From Ectobius pallidus (Eukaryota > Arthropoda > Insecta > Blattodea > Ectobiidae): a stretch of DNA of 64,000 nucleotides. The translations under genes were made by a program, and so were the position numbers. A model generated the notes under the pieces. The model ran no database searches, was not told the origin of the DNA, and saw only the letters and a list, made by a program, of their open reading frames with translations. Positions 10,711 through 21,975 of the stretch are shown here, in pieces. The stretch's first letter is position 1. Each line of letters begins with the position of its first letter. The stretch lies in contig CAXKWD010000006.1 of the NCBI GenBank assembly GCA_964059195.1, forward strand, positions 64,435,073 through 64,499,072. The letters are read 5' to 3'.

Positions 10711-11518
10711 TTCGAAACATAAGACTCGTCATGTGGAAGAGCTTAAAAGGATCATTCTGGATGTAATGTATGACCTTCTGCAGGATATCAAGAAAAGAAG
10801 GAAAAGATCTTCACCTTCAAGGAAAAGAAGAAATCGACTGAGAGCTGAGGCGTACAGAGGATCCAGAATGAAGACACCGGCTAAGCTCGACCAAATGACA
10901 CAGACAGAACTGACTGAAGGCTATGAAGACGGAACTGAAACAATGACAAAAAAGGCAGCATGGTGGAAATGGTGGAAATCAAGAGCTGATCATATTGACG
11001 TCACCACCAGTAAGCCAATCAGATTAAACCGTTCTTCAGGGAATCAGATTAAATCATCCGACACAAGGACTTCGACGGAAGACGATGACAATGAAAAACT
11101 AATAATAAAGTCACAAATCCAGGACACTTTCCAAAACACCGAGATATATAAAAAACAACCTACAAATAATCCAGTACAAATCTATAATGACTTTGAGACA
11201 ATGTTGAGACTGTCTAGACTTGAAGAACATACAAATCTGACTATAGCCCTAAGACACTTGACGCGAAAACTCCACTCCAAAGGAGACGAAATAACTTTCC
11301 CACTGCCTGAAGCTTTCGATAGAATGCAACTCAAGGCTGTAAATCTGCCTTCAGATCCTCAGGAGCTTCTGATCCTTACTGAAATGGCGTTTGGAAGAAG
11401 AGGGGAAGTGTTGTGCATCGACGAGTTGTACAGACAACTTGTAAAAACCCATGGACGTGCAGCATTCAATCCACGAATGGAATGGCCCAACAGTCATTTT
11501 CACACCTACCTTCCATAA
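10703..11518 (+). CDS. Middle LINE ORF, 271 aa, unknown function
   Basis: Starts at the ATG overlapping the ORF1 stop and ends inside ORF2, overlapping it by 68 bp. Residues about 30-60 are very basic (DIKKRRKRSSPSRKRRNRLR), which would suit a nuclear-localisation or RNA-binding segment. A Trp-rich patch (AAWWKWWKSRADH) follows near residue 90, then a polar, acidic middle, then a more regular, helical-looking C-terminal half with conserved-looking hydrophobic spacing. No zinc motif or catalytic motif is visible, and I do not recognise a family. R1-group elements usually have two ORFs, so this may be a separate third protein or the detached C-terminal part of Gag. It could be made by stop-start reinitiation. 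An intact 816-bp frame between two intact ORFs argues that it is real. Confidence 0.75.
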   Translation: MDNSKHKTRHVEELKRIILDVMYDLLQDIKKRRKRSSPSRKRRNRLRAEAYRGSRMKTPAKLDQMTQTELTEGYEDGTETMTKKAAWWKWWKSRADHIDVTTSKPIRLNRSSGNQIKSSDTRTSTEDDDNEKLIIKSQIQDTFQNTEIYKKQPTNNPVQIYNDFETMLRLSRLEEHTNLTIALRHLTRKLHSKGDEITFPLPEAFDRMQLKAVNLPSDPQELLILTEMAFGRRGEVLCIDELYRQLVKTHGRAAFNPRMEWPNSHFHTYLP

Positions 11519-14500
11519 TGCCAAAAACGTGCTCCGAATAGCATCCCTAAATGCTATGAGAAGCAAATCCGTCCTTCAGCAGGTGAGGAAGCTAGCTGAG
11601 GAAATGAATGTGGATATTCTTTGTCTACAGGAACCGTACTCGATAGTGGGTAAAATTCCATACATGCCAGTGACTGCAAGAATCGTGTCTACAGGAAATG
11701 CCCCTATGTCGGCAATAATAGTCTTCAATAGGGACATTACTGTGACAAAACTAACGCAGTTCAATGATCAACACACAGCATGTGTGGAATTGCATACGAC
11801 ACAAGGAAGATTGGTATTGGCAAGTGTATACTTTCAATTTTCGCACGAAATTGATCCTTATCTGGACAAAGTGCATAACATCTATTCGACGTACACGCAA
11901 ATTCCAGTCATCCTTGCAACTGATGCAAATGCTCATTCTGAACTTTGGTTTGACGAAAAAACTGATGATAGAGGTCTAGCACTAGAAGAATTGGTAAGTG
12001 AATTGAATTTATTTATTATTAACGAGCCTAACAATCCACCCACTTACTTAGGATGTTCTGGCCAAAATGGTACAAACATAGATGTTACATTAGCTAATCT
12101 TCCAGGAGCTAAATTAATAAGTGGGTGGAAAGTAGGGCAAGGGTTAACGGAAAGTGATCATAATATCATCAGTTTTGAAGTCGGCAAAAGGACGGAGGTA
12201 TTATCGAGTACGGTATCTAAACAAAAGTGTAGATATGACATTAGAAATGCAGATTGGGAATTGTTTCGTAATACCTTCAAACCTCCGCAGATGACCGCAT
12301 TGGATGGTTGTGTTGAGACTCTAGCTAAAGAGCTTACAAAAGCAATTCATCAGGCTATGGCTGTAGCTATACCCCTGAAAAGCTCAATAGTTAAAATCAG
12401 TGACACACCATGGAATGATCACTTGCAGAGATTAAGAAGGGAAGCAAGGAAAGCCAGGAGAATTTACCAGGAGTGCCGTTATCCAGAAGCAAAAATATTA
12501 CTCCTACAGATTTATAAGGGGAGAAAACAGAAATTTCAAGATGAACTCCAACAACTGAAATTAAGGAGCTGGGAGAGGTTTGTGCACGAACAGCTTTCTT
12601 TAAATCCGTGGGGAATTCCTTTCAAAATTGCTGCTGGTAAAATTAGACCTCCTACCACATTTTCAACACTACGCAAGGGTGATGGCTCCCTCACTAAAAG
12701 TTGGAAGGAATCTACTGAACTCCTTTTCAATGTCTTGCTTCCGGATGATTGCACTCAGAGTGATGATCCTGGACACACTCTTCTTTGGAGTGAACTGAAT
12801 AAACCTTACCACACTGACAATACTGTTGAGCCTATAACACCAGAGGAAGTAGAGACGACCATAAAATCACTAAAAAGACAAAAAGCACCAGGTCCTGATG
12901 GAATAAAATCAGAAATTCTTCACAATATTTGTCAACAGGTTTCACCTTTTGCGGCTGAACTGATGAGTGAATGCTTACGACAAGGAAAATTTCCAAACAT
13001 ATGGAAACAAAGTGAGGTAATTATTCTACATAAAGGGGAGGATAAAGATCCACTATTACCAAAATCTTACAGACCTATTTGTCTGCTTAATGTCCTGGGT
13101 AAGGTGTTTGAAAAAATACTTTGCCATAGGTTACAAAGACATAGACAGCAAATTGGAATGCATCCTCATCAGTATGGCTTCAGAACAGGGAAATCTACTG
13201 TAGACGCTATTGATCGAGCAATTAGGTTGATAGAATCTGCAAGGGGGAAATATGTTGTAGGAGTTTTTGTAGATATCTCAGGGGCATTTGACAACCTTTG
13301 GTGGCCGGCTTTGTTTGGACGCCTGAGGGAACTTAAATGCCCGGCAGAATTATACAACACCTTCAAGGACTACTGCCAAGAAAGATTCGCCATGATTGAG
13401 TGCCACGGCAACAGAACCATGAAACAACTCAGCAAAGGGTGCCCACAAGGATCTGTTTGTGGCCCTATTTTCTGGGATGTGGGAATGGAACCTGGACTCT
13501 TAAGATTGGAAGAATCAAACGACTTACTTGGACTGGTAGCTTTCGCAGACGACTTACTCTTGGTGTTTGAGGCCGACACAAGACGGGAATTGGAATGTAG
13601 AACAAATAGGACTCTAGAAATATTAGGTAACTGGTGTGCAGAAGTAAAACTAAAACTTGCACCAGCAAAGACAACTTATCTATTGCTTAAAGGGAAGCTT
13701 CTACGTAACCCAACACTCAAGATAAATGGACAAAGCATAAAGAGAAGCAGAACGGTGAGATATCTAGGGATTGACCTGGACGAAAAGCTTAACTTCATGC
13801 CCCATATTGAACGAGTAAGCGCAAAAGCCAATAGACTAATGAACAAATTCATCAATCTTGGAATGACCAAGTTTCGTCTTCCCCCAAGTGTGATGAAATT
13901 GTATCATGAGACAATACTGGTATCAATAGTGGGGTATGGTGCAGGAATTTGGGCCCACCGATTAAAAAACATCAAGCCAGCTGCGAAGCTCCGTAGTCTT
14001 CAAAGGGGAATCCTGCTACGACTAACAGGAGCTTACAGAACAACGGCGACTGATGCCTTAACCACAGTCCTCGGGGTTATACCACTGGATCTCCTTATAT
14101 GGCAAAAAGGAGCTACATTCTGGGTTAAAAAGGGATTACAGGCTCGTGCAGAATTAATACTTGACACTCGAGTTGAAACAATAAGGGATATCAAGAATAT
14201 GATACTGGATTTGTGGCAAACCAGATGGGAAGAAAGCAACACAGGACGTAGGACCTACGATATTTTTATGGACGTACACGAAAGACTAGAACTGCGACAT
14301 CTACAACCATCCCAAGGTTTAATCCACTACCTGACGGGCCATGGACCCTACATGGTCTACTTAAATGAAAAGGGCATTTCGGATTCCAACGCTTGCTCGT
14401 GTGGGGGAATAGGTACTCCTGAGCATGTGGTTTGGGAATGCCAAAACACTGCTCAGTTGAGGGAGCCCTTTCAGAGACTACTACAAGGTAGGCAAATAGG

Positions 14501-14612
14501 GAACATAATAAGAGACCCCTACTCGTGGAAGTTGTTGGATGAAGCAGCAAATAGAGTTTCCCAGAAAGCAAAAGAAGACTATATAAATAGCAGACACGGA
14601 CAAAGACAATAA
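11451..14612 (+). CDS. LINE ORF2: APE endonuclease and reverse transcriptase, 1053 aa
   Basis: Carries out target-primed reverse transcription: nick the genomic target, then copy the element RNA from the nick. Residues about 28-245 are an APE-type endonuclease, with the Glu of LQEPYS near 61, DANAHSELW at about 157-165 and SDHN at about 235-238. The reverse transcriptase covers about 480-780: FVDISGAFD near 606, KGCPQGS near 662 and the catalytic FADD at 698-701. A CCHC-type motif with C982/C984, H992 and C997 closes the protein; no RNase H is seen. The layout and the endonuclease style (NAHS.LW, TD.RG, NIDVTL) match the R1 clade. The ATG at 11451 is the first in frame and overlaps the middle ORF by 68 bp. 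The frame is intact and all catalytic residues seen are present, so it may still be active in trans. Confidence 0.93.
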   Translation: MDVQHSIHEWNGPTVIFTPTFHNAKNVLRIASLNAMRSKSVLQQVRKLAEEMNVDILCLQEPYSIVGKIPYMPVTARIVSTGNAPMSAIIVFNRDITVTKLTQFNDQHTACVELHTTQGRLVLASVYFQFSHEIDPYLDKVHNIYSTYTQIPVILATDANAHSELWFDEKTDDRGLALEELVSELNLFIINEPNNPPTYLGCSGQNGTNIDVTLANLPGAKLISGWKVGQGLTESDHNIISFEVGKRTEVLSSTVSKQKCRYDIRNADWELFRNTFKPPQMTALDGCVETLAKELTKAIHQAMAVAIPLKSSIVKISDTPWNDHLQRLRREARKARRIYQECRYPEAKILLLQIYKGRKQKFQDELQQLKLRSWERFVHEQLSLNPWGIPFKIAAGKIRPPTTFSTLRKGDGSLTKSWKESTELLFNVLLPDDCTQSDDPGHTLLWSELNKPYHTDNTVEPITPEEVETTIKSLKRQKAPGPDGIKSEILHNICQQVSPFAAELMSECLRQGKFPNIWKQSEVIILHKGEDKDPLLPKSYRPICLLNVLGKVFEKILCHRLQRHRQQIGMHPHQYGFRTGKSTVDAIDRAIRLIESARGKYVVGVFVDISGAFDNLWWPALFGRLRELKCPAELYNTFKDYCQERFAMIECHGNRTMKQLSKGCPQGSVCGPIFWDVGMEPGLLRLEESNDLLGLVAFADDLLLVFEADTRRELECRTNRTLEILGNWCAEVKLKLAPAKTTYLLLKGKLLRNPTLKINGQSIKRSRTVRYLGIDLDEKLNFMPHIERVSAKANRLMNKFINLGMTKFRLPPSVMKLYHETILVSIVGYGAGIWAHRLKNIKPAAKLRSLQRGILLRLTGAYRTTATDALTTVLGVIPLDLLIWQKGATFWVKKGLQARAELILDTRVETIRDIKNMILDLWQTRWEESNTGRRTYDIFMDVHERLELRHLQPSQGLIHYLTGHGPYMVYLNEKGISDSNACSCGGIGTPEHVVWECQNTAQLREPFQRLLQGRQIGNIIRDPYSWKLLDEAANRVSQKAKEDYINSRHGQRQ

Positions 14613-15153
14613 GAAGACAATGCCATAAGACACATAAGGACACAGGACAAAAGACAAATTACAAATAAAGGATAACAAACACCCGGACATGACTTCGTGG
14701 TGCCAGGATGACCTACCGGTTGACGCCGATGCCTGAAGTCTGGCTTCCAGACTAAGGATTCCGGTGACGACTGGTATTCACCTGGTTGATGATGAGATGG
14801 TAGTGAGGATGCGGGAGTGTACTGCATCTGTGAAGATTGGTATGCTTAGGCGCGACCTCCCATTCATCATCACAAATCCACAAAAATCCCGGACTCGACA
14901 CTTACTTTAGTTAATGTAGTTAGTATTAGTATTAAGTTATCAATGTTTTTGTGATTTTTTATTTATTCTTAAATAGTTAACCTTTCTCTCCGTTTTGTTA
15001 TATACTTATATTTTTTAGATTAAATTAGAAATAATGTAGATAATCTATGTAATTATAAATTAATAAGTACAAATTGTATAGTGCATAAGAGGCCTCTGAT
15101 AGGAATCCAGGACAGGGGCCAATAAGTATTAATGTATTAAATAAATAAATAAA
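14613..15153 (+). other. 3' UTR and AAAT tail of the R1-like LINE
   Basis: 541 bp from the ORF2 stop to the TSD. The first 270 bp are more GC-rich and contain self-complementary stretches (for example AAGTCTGGCTTCCAGACT at 14736-14753, which folds back). Beyond about 14920 the sequence is AT-rich and ends in four to five AAAT units rather than poly(A). In this group the 3' UTR is normally what the RT recognises. Confidence 0.85.
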
Positions 15154-15167
15154 TATGTAACGATATT
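15154..15167. repeat. Target-site duplication, right copy, of the R1-like LINE
   Basis: Exact match to 9594-9607. Confidence 0.93.
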
Positions 15168-15177
15168 ACATAATTAT

Positions 15178-15375
15178 TAAGTGCCAGAATGGTACCGGTA
15201 CTTTATGAGATTGTATGGTAGAAAGGACTGTCTGTCTGTCCGTGTGTCTGTAAGCGCGATAACTCAAATGCGCTTTGTCGGATTTTCATAAACTTGGTAT
15301 ACCATTTATAACGCTCGTGGGACGAAGCCTATTGATTTTGGACCAAATTAGTTAACTGATGCCGGGCAGGAAACG
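15178..15375 (+). repeat. Dispersed repeat (GTGCCAG / GCGATAACTC family), copy 1
   Basis: Begins TTAAGTGCCAGAATGGTAC, passes through CTGTC-rich sequence and the conserved core GCGATAACTCAAA..GC, then TCGGATTTTCAT, ACTTGGTATA, AGCCTATTGATTTTGGACC. Copies of the same order lie at 36115-36305 (reverse), 41575-41790 and 51522-52115. The LINE inserted about 20 bp upstream of this copy. No TIRs or coding capacity were established. Confidence 0.85.
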
Positions 15376-17395
15376 GAAAAATACATTAAAATGTTTTAAT
15401 TAGGAACAATTTTATCTGTATGTACCAGTTTAACTTTTGAAAATTATTATTTCAATTGCTGAACGTTAGTAAGGTCTACTGTTGAGTACAAAAGGGTTTG
15501 TGCTTCTACTTTTCAGAAATAGCAATTTTTCTTCAAGATCAATCCGTTTCAGATTAAATGATAGTTCCGTGTCACCGTTATACGACAGGACAATACAGAT
15601 AAAATAAACACATAAGAACATAACTTAAGCTGTTTATTGACTTATAACCAATTTTACTTTAGTGTAAATTTGTAAAAAATAAAACCTGGTCGGCCGCCCC
15701 CCCCCCCTCCCTCTCATCGGGCCTGTTTAGGAGCAACCATATATTACAGGAACAGACCTCAAATAGACCAACAGATCATTGCTTGTGCTTTAAGATACCA
15801 TACTTTTTTTATTCAACTGGACGTTTAGAAGTACAGTTTCTGCTTGTAACTTTAATATACAATGTAATATATTATTTAATTTCATATTACATTTCAAAAT
15901 TGAAGTTCTGAATTTTCAGTGAACACAAGAAATTATAATATTTGGTTCTCAAGTTTGTGTTTATGGTCAACACAATTAATAAACTTAACCAAAATGAAAT
16001 ATGTGAATCGATCCACTCCCCAGTTCTAAGAACTTTGTTACTTAAAATTTCTCAAATGTTCTCCTGAAAGTCGCTGAGTGGTTCAGTTGAATGAGAGGGA
16101 GGTTTAAGTGGGTAGGGACATTAGCCTTGTAGAATTATAAGAGCCAAAGAGGGACGTCTGAGGCAGTATAATATTAATGCTATGTGGCGGGCGTTTTCCT
16201 CGAGCCATCAATATCAATTAAACGGGTACTAGTTCCCAGGGTGACGCCCGATTATGAACTTCCCTTCCGAAACTCACACAAACGACAGACCAATAGTATA
16301 ATTGTTCCCGATTTCGCATCGGAGTGTGCGTTCTCTATACCGTAACGTACTTCGGATCTCTTAGCAAAGCTACACAGGGTTTTTAAAAGAACGCAAATGA
16401 AAGATATAGCAATGTACTCCTCAAACGTACAAACTTGTGTCATTGTACTACAAGTTTATGTTTGTATACGAATAAGTGAATGCGATCGAACTACCTGACT
16501 ACCGGTACATGGATAATTCCAAGAGCTTAATGAAATTTTATGCTGAATTCTACCTATATCGTAGCAGTTAAACCTGCAAACATTATAATGCGTTTTTTTA
16601 AACAAACTATACCGATGGCTGATCGTTAAAAAAAATTATCTAATGAGTTCGAAACGGATGTATACATTAAATTTGGAAAAACCAATCTAGAAAAACTCTA
16701 TAGGCTTGACGTGAATATATATATAAAGTATAGTTTTGAGGTTTCCAGTAGGTTGATTGCCAAATAAAACTGTCACTTTTATACACATATTATTTATAAG
16801 ATAAATCTGTGATCCGTCGTGAATTGCTACTTCCGAAGACTTCATAATAAATGGTAAAATGACTATTCTTTTTTTATGAATCCAAAATTATATGTCGTTT
16901 GTTTCTTCGGTTTTGAAAAAATAAGCAATATTATGCTTCCTTCTGTGAGTGGTGAATTTCCTCAGCAGATTGTCGTAAAGAATTGTAGGAGCGAAGATTT
17001 TAATGAGACATAATGTACGCTCGATCTACCTTCTTCTTTGTGTTCTTCATGAAATAATTTAATGTAATATTCCTTTTACATAATAATTTCGTTTATGTAA
17101 TTAAAATGTAGCTTTATTAATACATTTATGTAGTTTCGGGATCACGTTACATATTCAAAGCTACAATGCTTTTGAAGTGGGATTTTTTTTGGAAACCGTA
17201 AATTTTAATAATAGGATCAATAGAATGAGAATCGCATGCAGGGATTGTATTTTTGAGTTTGATTTTGTGTGCGTGGGTGTGTGTGTTCCGTGCGCGCTCA
17301 TAGTACATTTGTAATCTATAATTTCTTTCAGTGCATTAAATTTGGGCAATGAAATGACATTAATTGATTTGGTGAGAAGAAAAAGTACATATTCC
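15376..17395. other. AT-rich stretch, no gene recognised
   Basis: AT-rich DNA with a C-rich run at 15696-15713. No protein family, RNA gene or TIR pair was recognised. Confidence 0.5.
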
Positions 17396-17446
17396 ACAAA
17401 AAAAAAAAAAAAATAAAAAAAAAAAATAATAATAATAATAATAATT
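17396..17446. repeat. Poly(A) and AAT microsatellite
   Basis: A-rich tract of about 30 bp leading into six to seven AAT units. Could be the tail of a decayed retroelement; no body was recognised upstream. Confidence 0.85.
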
Positions 17447-17544
17447 GAACTGAGATAGCCATTTTGTTCATTATTTGTATACACATCCACTGAATATAAG
17501 ACGGGACATACTTATCTACTCCTATCAAGCCTATGAAATGGTCA

Positions 17545-18010
17545 TCAAAAAGTTGTGGTTTATGGAATTTGCAGGGTTTCGTCTTCCCAATTCGATTTTG
17601 TAACAATGGGTTGCCAAGAGGCTAATTTATGGACTGAGTTGAAAAACGAACATGTTCCAAGAATATGTTCAGGTAAAAAAAAAAAAAATCAAATAACTGG
17701 TTGGTTCAGAAAATGATTGATCTATTAAAATATCTTTTGTGTACATGTCTTTTGGGCACCATGAAGCTTATCTCCCCAAGATATCTTATTCTAATGAAAA
17801 TGATGTAAATCATTAATAAAATATTCTTCATTTTTTTTAAATTATCACACACTGCTCTACTTCCCTAAATCAATTTTTTTAAATGTGCATTTTGGGGGAA
17901 TTCACTTTTTTTTCAAATTCCCAAATTTGTGGTTTGTGGAGTATGCACTGTTTACTTTACCAAATTCAATTTTGTAACAATGTGTTGTCAAGAAGGCTAA
18001 TTTATGGAAG
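17545..18010 (+). repeat. Diverged direct duplication (two units of about 85 bp, 380 bp apart)
   Basis: 17548-17630 and 17925-18005 share TTGTGGTTT, then a TTCC/TACC-AATTC block, ATTTTGTAACAATG, GTTG.CAAGA and GGCTAATTTATGGA in the same order and spacing. The sequence between is AT-rich. It looks like a short old segmental duplication. Confidence 0.65.
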
Positions 18011-18225
18011 CCATTCCTTCATTAGTGAGACTGGCGTACTAGATACTATTACCATAAAAATTGTCCATCAACGAATTATTTGTTGTGATTGCTTCTTCAC
18101 TTCAAAACTGTCTAGGTATAAACAAAGTCGTATTTACCATTTTATTGCAAAGTATTTTTCATAACCTGATTGAGTGGAAGAGGAGGCCTTATGGCCTTAA
18201 CTCTGCCAGGTAAAATAAATCATTT

Positions 18226-18226
18226 G

Positions 18227-18262
<36 letters not shown>
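18226..18262. repeat. CTA microsatellite
   Basis: About twelve TAC/CTA units. Confidence 0.95.
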
Positions 18263-18307
18263 TTTCGTAACTTAATCAGATCAATAAAATAAGAGTGATA
18301 ATTTGTA

Positions 18308-18407
18308 CAGAGACATTTTTGCGATGTGCCGCTGGAGCGCCTTTACCGGCTGACGACTTGCTTCCTGGCCGCTGCGTTCTCGGCACTTCGCAAAAATAAT
18401 CTCTCTG
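18308..18407. repeat. 100-bp hairpin with GC-rich loop, possible mini-MITE
   Basis: The ends are imperfect inverted repeats: CAGAGACATTTTTGCG and GTGCCG on the left, mirrored by CGGCAC, CGCAAAAATAATCTCTCTG on the right (18381-18407). The loop is GC-rich, unlike its surroundings. No clear TSD. Alternatives are a tiny MITE or a structured RNA; there is no evidence of expression. Confidence 0.6.
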
Positions 18408-19659
18408 AATGTAACTGCTGATATATTACACCTGGTCGCAGTTAACAATTTACGCTTATCGTTCTTTGAACCTGTGTCACTTCGATGAAATATAGTGCAC
18501 TACGTGCAGTAGGTCACTAGTTCGGGTGCTTTTTTTTTATTCCATTCAAAATATGAAGTATTGGTTGCATGTTAAATGAACACTCTGGCTTTGTTTGTAT
18601 GATACAATTCCCATTTTTTAAAAATATATATTTATGTCACTTTGTCATACTAACAATAAAATACAATGTAAATAATGCTGAAGTCTGGATATTTTAGTAG
18701 AGTGATTGTAGGCATGAAATCCATCTATTAAACATGTAACAGTACCAATGACGTGACGTTATAAAATTTTATTTCACTGAAATCAATATTAAAATATTGC
18801 ATCTATGTTTACAGAACTGCGAGAAAACACGATCAATCACCAGTTATAATGAAAATAATGAAATAAATCTGAGACATGTCCATGTAATCTACCCTACAAA
18901 AATCACGACAGATTCAGTAGGAGTAATAAAACCTGTTTCAATCATGGTATACTACTTCGTGCTAAAGCATTTACCTAACATACACGTCCTTAAGGTCGTT
19001 AGTTAGTGATAATTTATTTTTCTTGTATAGACCATCGTTCTAAAAATATATCAGACTAATTTGCTTTTTAAAAGCTTACTAGGTAGAACTTTATAAAAAG
19101 GAAGGGGTAATTTTTTTATAACTTTGAGATTAAACATTAAATCGACTATGAAAGCATGGCAAGGTACTACGATTACTGGGTCTTTATAATGCTTTGACAC
19201 AAAATGGACACAAAATTATTACTTATTTTGCGGAAATCGTTTCGCAATATTTTTATAATAGTTTCTTTTTAAAATATACTATATAAAGTGCTACGTCTGG
19301 AGCTCGAAGCATTTTATTGACTCTAGAGGTCAGCCAATCAGCGGCCGAGCCGCCACAAACATTAGTATCCGTAACTAAGGTGTATTCTACAAGACATGCT
19401 CAGACGTATCTGTTTCTGTCAGTAGAAGTAATAGACGAAATTACTTACTAAAAAGCATACTTTCATTTCCAGAAGTTGTATCTAGCTGGTACTTTGCATA
19501 AACTTGATTATTTGTCCACTTGATAGCATATAAACATTAATTAATACTTATTATAAAGGGCAAAACGTATGGTGCTACATAATATTGCTTAGTCCACTCT
19601 TTCAAAAACCAAACGCATTAAATTGTCAATCGCTTTGATATTGTACGCCGGTCTATTTG
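18408..19659. other. AT-rich stretch, no gene recognised
   Basis: Short open frames only; no family signature. A slightly GC-richer patch near 19320-19360 has no recognisable content. Confidence 0.5.
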
Positions 19660-19810
19660 AATAATTTATTTATAACATAGTATTAATAAATATAAATAAA
19701 ATATTTAAAAAATCTAGCCGTTGAATAATTAAACACAGCTGGTATTGATAAAATATTGTGCATTCGCGAACTTTATGACTACCGATATCTGCAATTTATT
19801 TTAATGTGCT
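19660..19810 (+). repeat. Dispersed repeat (AGCCGTTGAATA family), copy 1
   Basis: Shares AAATAAAATATTTAAAA, then TAGCCGTTG, TTAAACACAGCTG, TATTGATA and ATATTGTGCA with copies at about 36300-36430 and 52290-52360. Confidence 0.7.
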
Positions 19811-21612
19811 TTGCCTTCTTTTTTACCTTGGTAAGTAATCGAAGTTAAATTTGCTTGAAGGAGACTCAGAATTGAGAACTTGACTCTACGTCGAACAGCC
19901 CTTAAAACAGCAAAACAGGCTATTTCAATATTGACTCTTACCTCTTCTCTTTACTTGTGGTGTCTTTATTTTCGTTTTGTTATATGTATGTAATAAATTA
20001 AATCATTGTATTACATTGTATTGTATGCTCGGAATATCCCCAGGTTAAGTGTATGCAACACAAACTTTAAACAACACACTGTATATCCATTCTAAATTTC
20101 TTCCGAGTAAAATCCCGGCCACTTACCATTAGTTACCAGTATTAACATCAGCTGGGAATATTTGATGATGTGAAGGGAATTCACATCAGTTTTATATGCT
20201 CATCACCACAGAACTGGAGAAATGTTAAATATAAGTTACTGAATAATGGCATGAAGTTTAGGTCAATAGTTCGCCAATCTTTACCATAATTATGTTATTT
20301 TACCATAAGAATTGCAAAATATATTACTGAAGTGGGCTTTATGTCACAAAATATTCTGAATGCTTCATTTAAATGCCACAAATATTCATGCCACTAACAG
20401 TATTATCTTACAAGAACTATGACTTGCGGCGTAAAGTTATTTACCGCCCCATGTGTGGCATATCACATGCATAAGAAATATTCACAAGAAAAGTATATAA
20501 GCACCGCAGCGTGAACCTGCTGCAGACACGTGCTATGTCTTGATAACACATGCGCGCGGGCGAAGCTCCCAAAATAGAAAGTTTTGTTTCTACTAAAGCT
20601 CATCTGGCTGTCCAGACATGTTAATTTTCTCAGAAACTTTATCATTCCTTTCCAGTGAATGCATGGGGAATTTTTAAGGTTAATGACTTAGATGTCAAGA
20701 GTGGTTTGTATCTTTTTTCTCTGAAGAATTCTTTTCTAATTGACGTAACCAGAAATAATCGAGGTAACATCTTAAATGAAAGAACTTCTCAACTAATGAG
20801 ATTGTGTGGATATTTCTGTAGCTTTATGCTGTCAATCTGACTTCATAATATTACATTCAAATGCCACATCACATAGTACATGTCTTAGTATCTTGAATTC
20901 GGAGAAATTATTTAGTAGCCTATTTTAGAACTAGATTTTTAGGAGACTCGCTAGATTCTCAAGATACACAAGGAACTTGAAGAAATAAAATATTTACAAT
21001 GCATATTTTCTAATGATCTACGTCTAGGTAATAATATGCGACTGTACGCTATAATATCGCCGTAAATAATGAAAAAAAATCGCCGTAAATAATGAAAAAA
21101 ACATACAAAAGTATTGAGGTGAACAGTTACCACACCATATGACATAAGAACGGAAACAAAAATAATGTTTATGTGCTAGGCCAGGTTTCAAATAACTTTA
21201 ACAGTCAGATAATTAGCAAATATTTAATAATATTGGTTAATTTTATTAGTTCTTTGTTTCATAAGGATATTGGCTAACATTATTAGTTATGAGTTCATGG
21301 CCCTAAATTATGAGTAAATGTTACAAATATATAAGTAGGGAACCGTTATACCACAAAGGTGATCAAATTTAATCATATTGGGTGTTTTTCTATAAGTCTT
21401 TATGGACTACTTAGTCATTCTCAAATTCGTGTAATTCAGATTTCTTAATCTTAAAATTGTGAAAAACGAATGTTACTGATTGTTTTATCGATTAAGAAAT
21501 AGTCTACATTTGCCTTTAGAAGAATTGTAATCATAAGATTTTAGGATTTGAATATTTTAGTACTTAAACCTACCGCTATCTTGTTTCTCAGTGCTAGCTA
21601 ATTTTTTTTTAT

Positions 21613-21614
<2 letters not shown>
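19811..21614. other. AT-rich stretch with one short tandem duplication
   Basis: No gene recognised. At 21055-21105 a unit of about 26 bp (TCGCCGTAAATAATGAAAAAA) is repeated in tandem. Confidence 0.5.

Positions 21615-21644
<30 letters not shown>
21615..21644. repeat. Poly(A) run of 30 bases
   Basis: An uninterrupted run of A. No retroelement body was recognised next to it. Confidence 0.9.
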
Positions 21645-21647
<3 letters not shown>

Positions 21648-21975
21648 CATCAAATAACAAGATTTTGAGCAGTTTAATTGCGCATTAAGAATCATGAAAT
21701 GCGAAAGACGAATCGTGAAATAGAAAAGCCGTTACTGCTTTGTCTAAGTACATCCAAATACAACCTAACATCGATTTTTTGCCTATGCAGCTGAAGCTTA
21801 GCTCGTTTAGCTACTAACAAATGATCAAGCTGGCAGTGCTGCAACAAAATGAGCAGTGATTGAAATGATGCTTAATTCATTTCCCAATAGCGGAAAGGAA
21901 GAAAATTTAATTTTGTTTTATAACACAGTAGCTTTAATGCCTTTGCCTTAGTTAGATTAAGGTGTAACTGTGACG

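Larger units (their letters stand above)
9608..15153 (+). mobile_element. R1-group non-LTR retrotransposon, 5' truncated, 5546 bp
   Basis: The element sits between 14-bp TSDs and ends 3' in an AAAT repeat (15138-15153), as expected for target-primed reverse transcription. It carries three overlapping ORFs, each in the next reading frame: a gag-like protein with zinc knuckles, a 271-aa protein of unknown function, and an APE endonuclease plus reverse transcriptase. No RNase H follows the RT; a CCHC motif does, as in the R1 clade. The first ORF is open to the 5' junction without an early ATG, so the 5' end is missing. ORF1 beyond the truncation, the middle ORF and ORF2 are intact, so the copy is recent. 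The target is not rDNA. Confidence 0.93.

Noticed and set aside
14266..14827. Long minus-strand open frames at the LINE 3' end
   Set aside because: They are antisense shadows of ORF2 and its 3' UTR with no protein-like motifs.
15178..15375. Coding function for the GCGATAACTC repeat
   Set aside because: Some copies keep short open frames with similar text, but frame and stops differ between copies and there is no common start.
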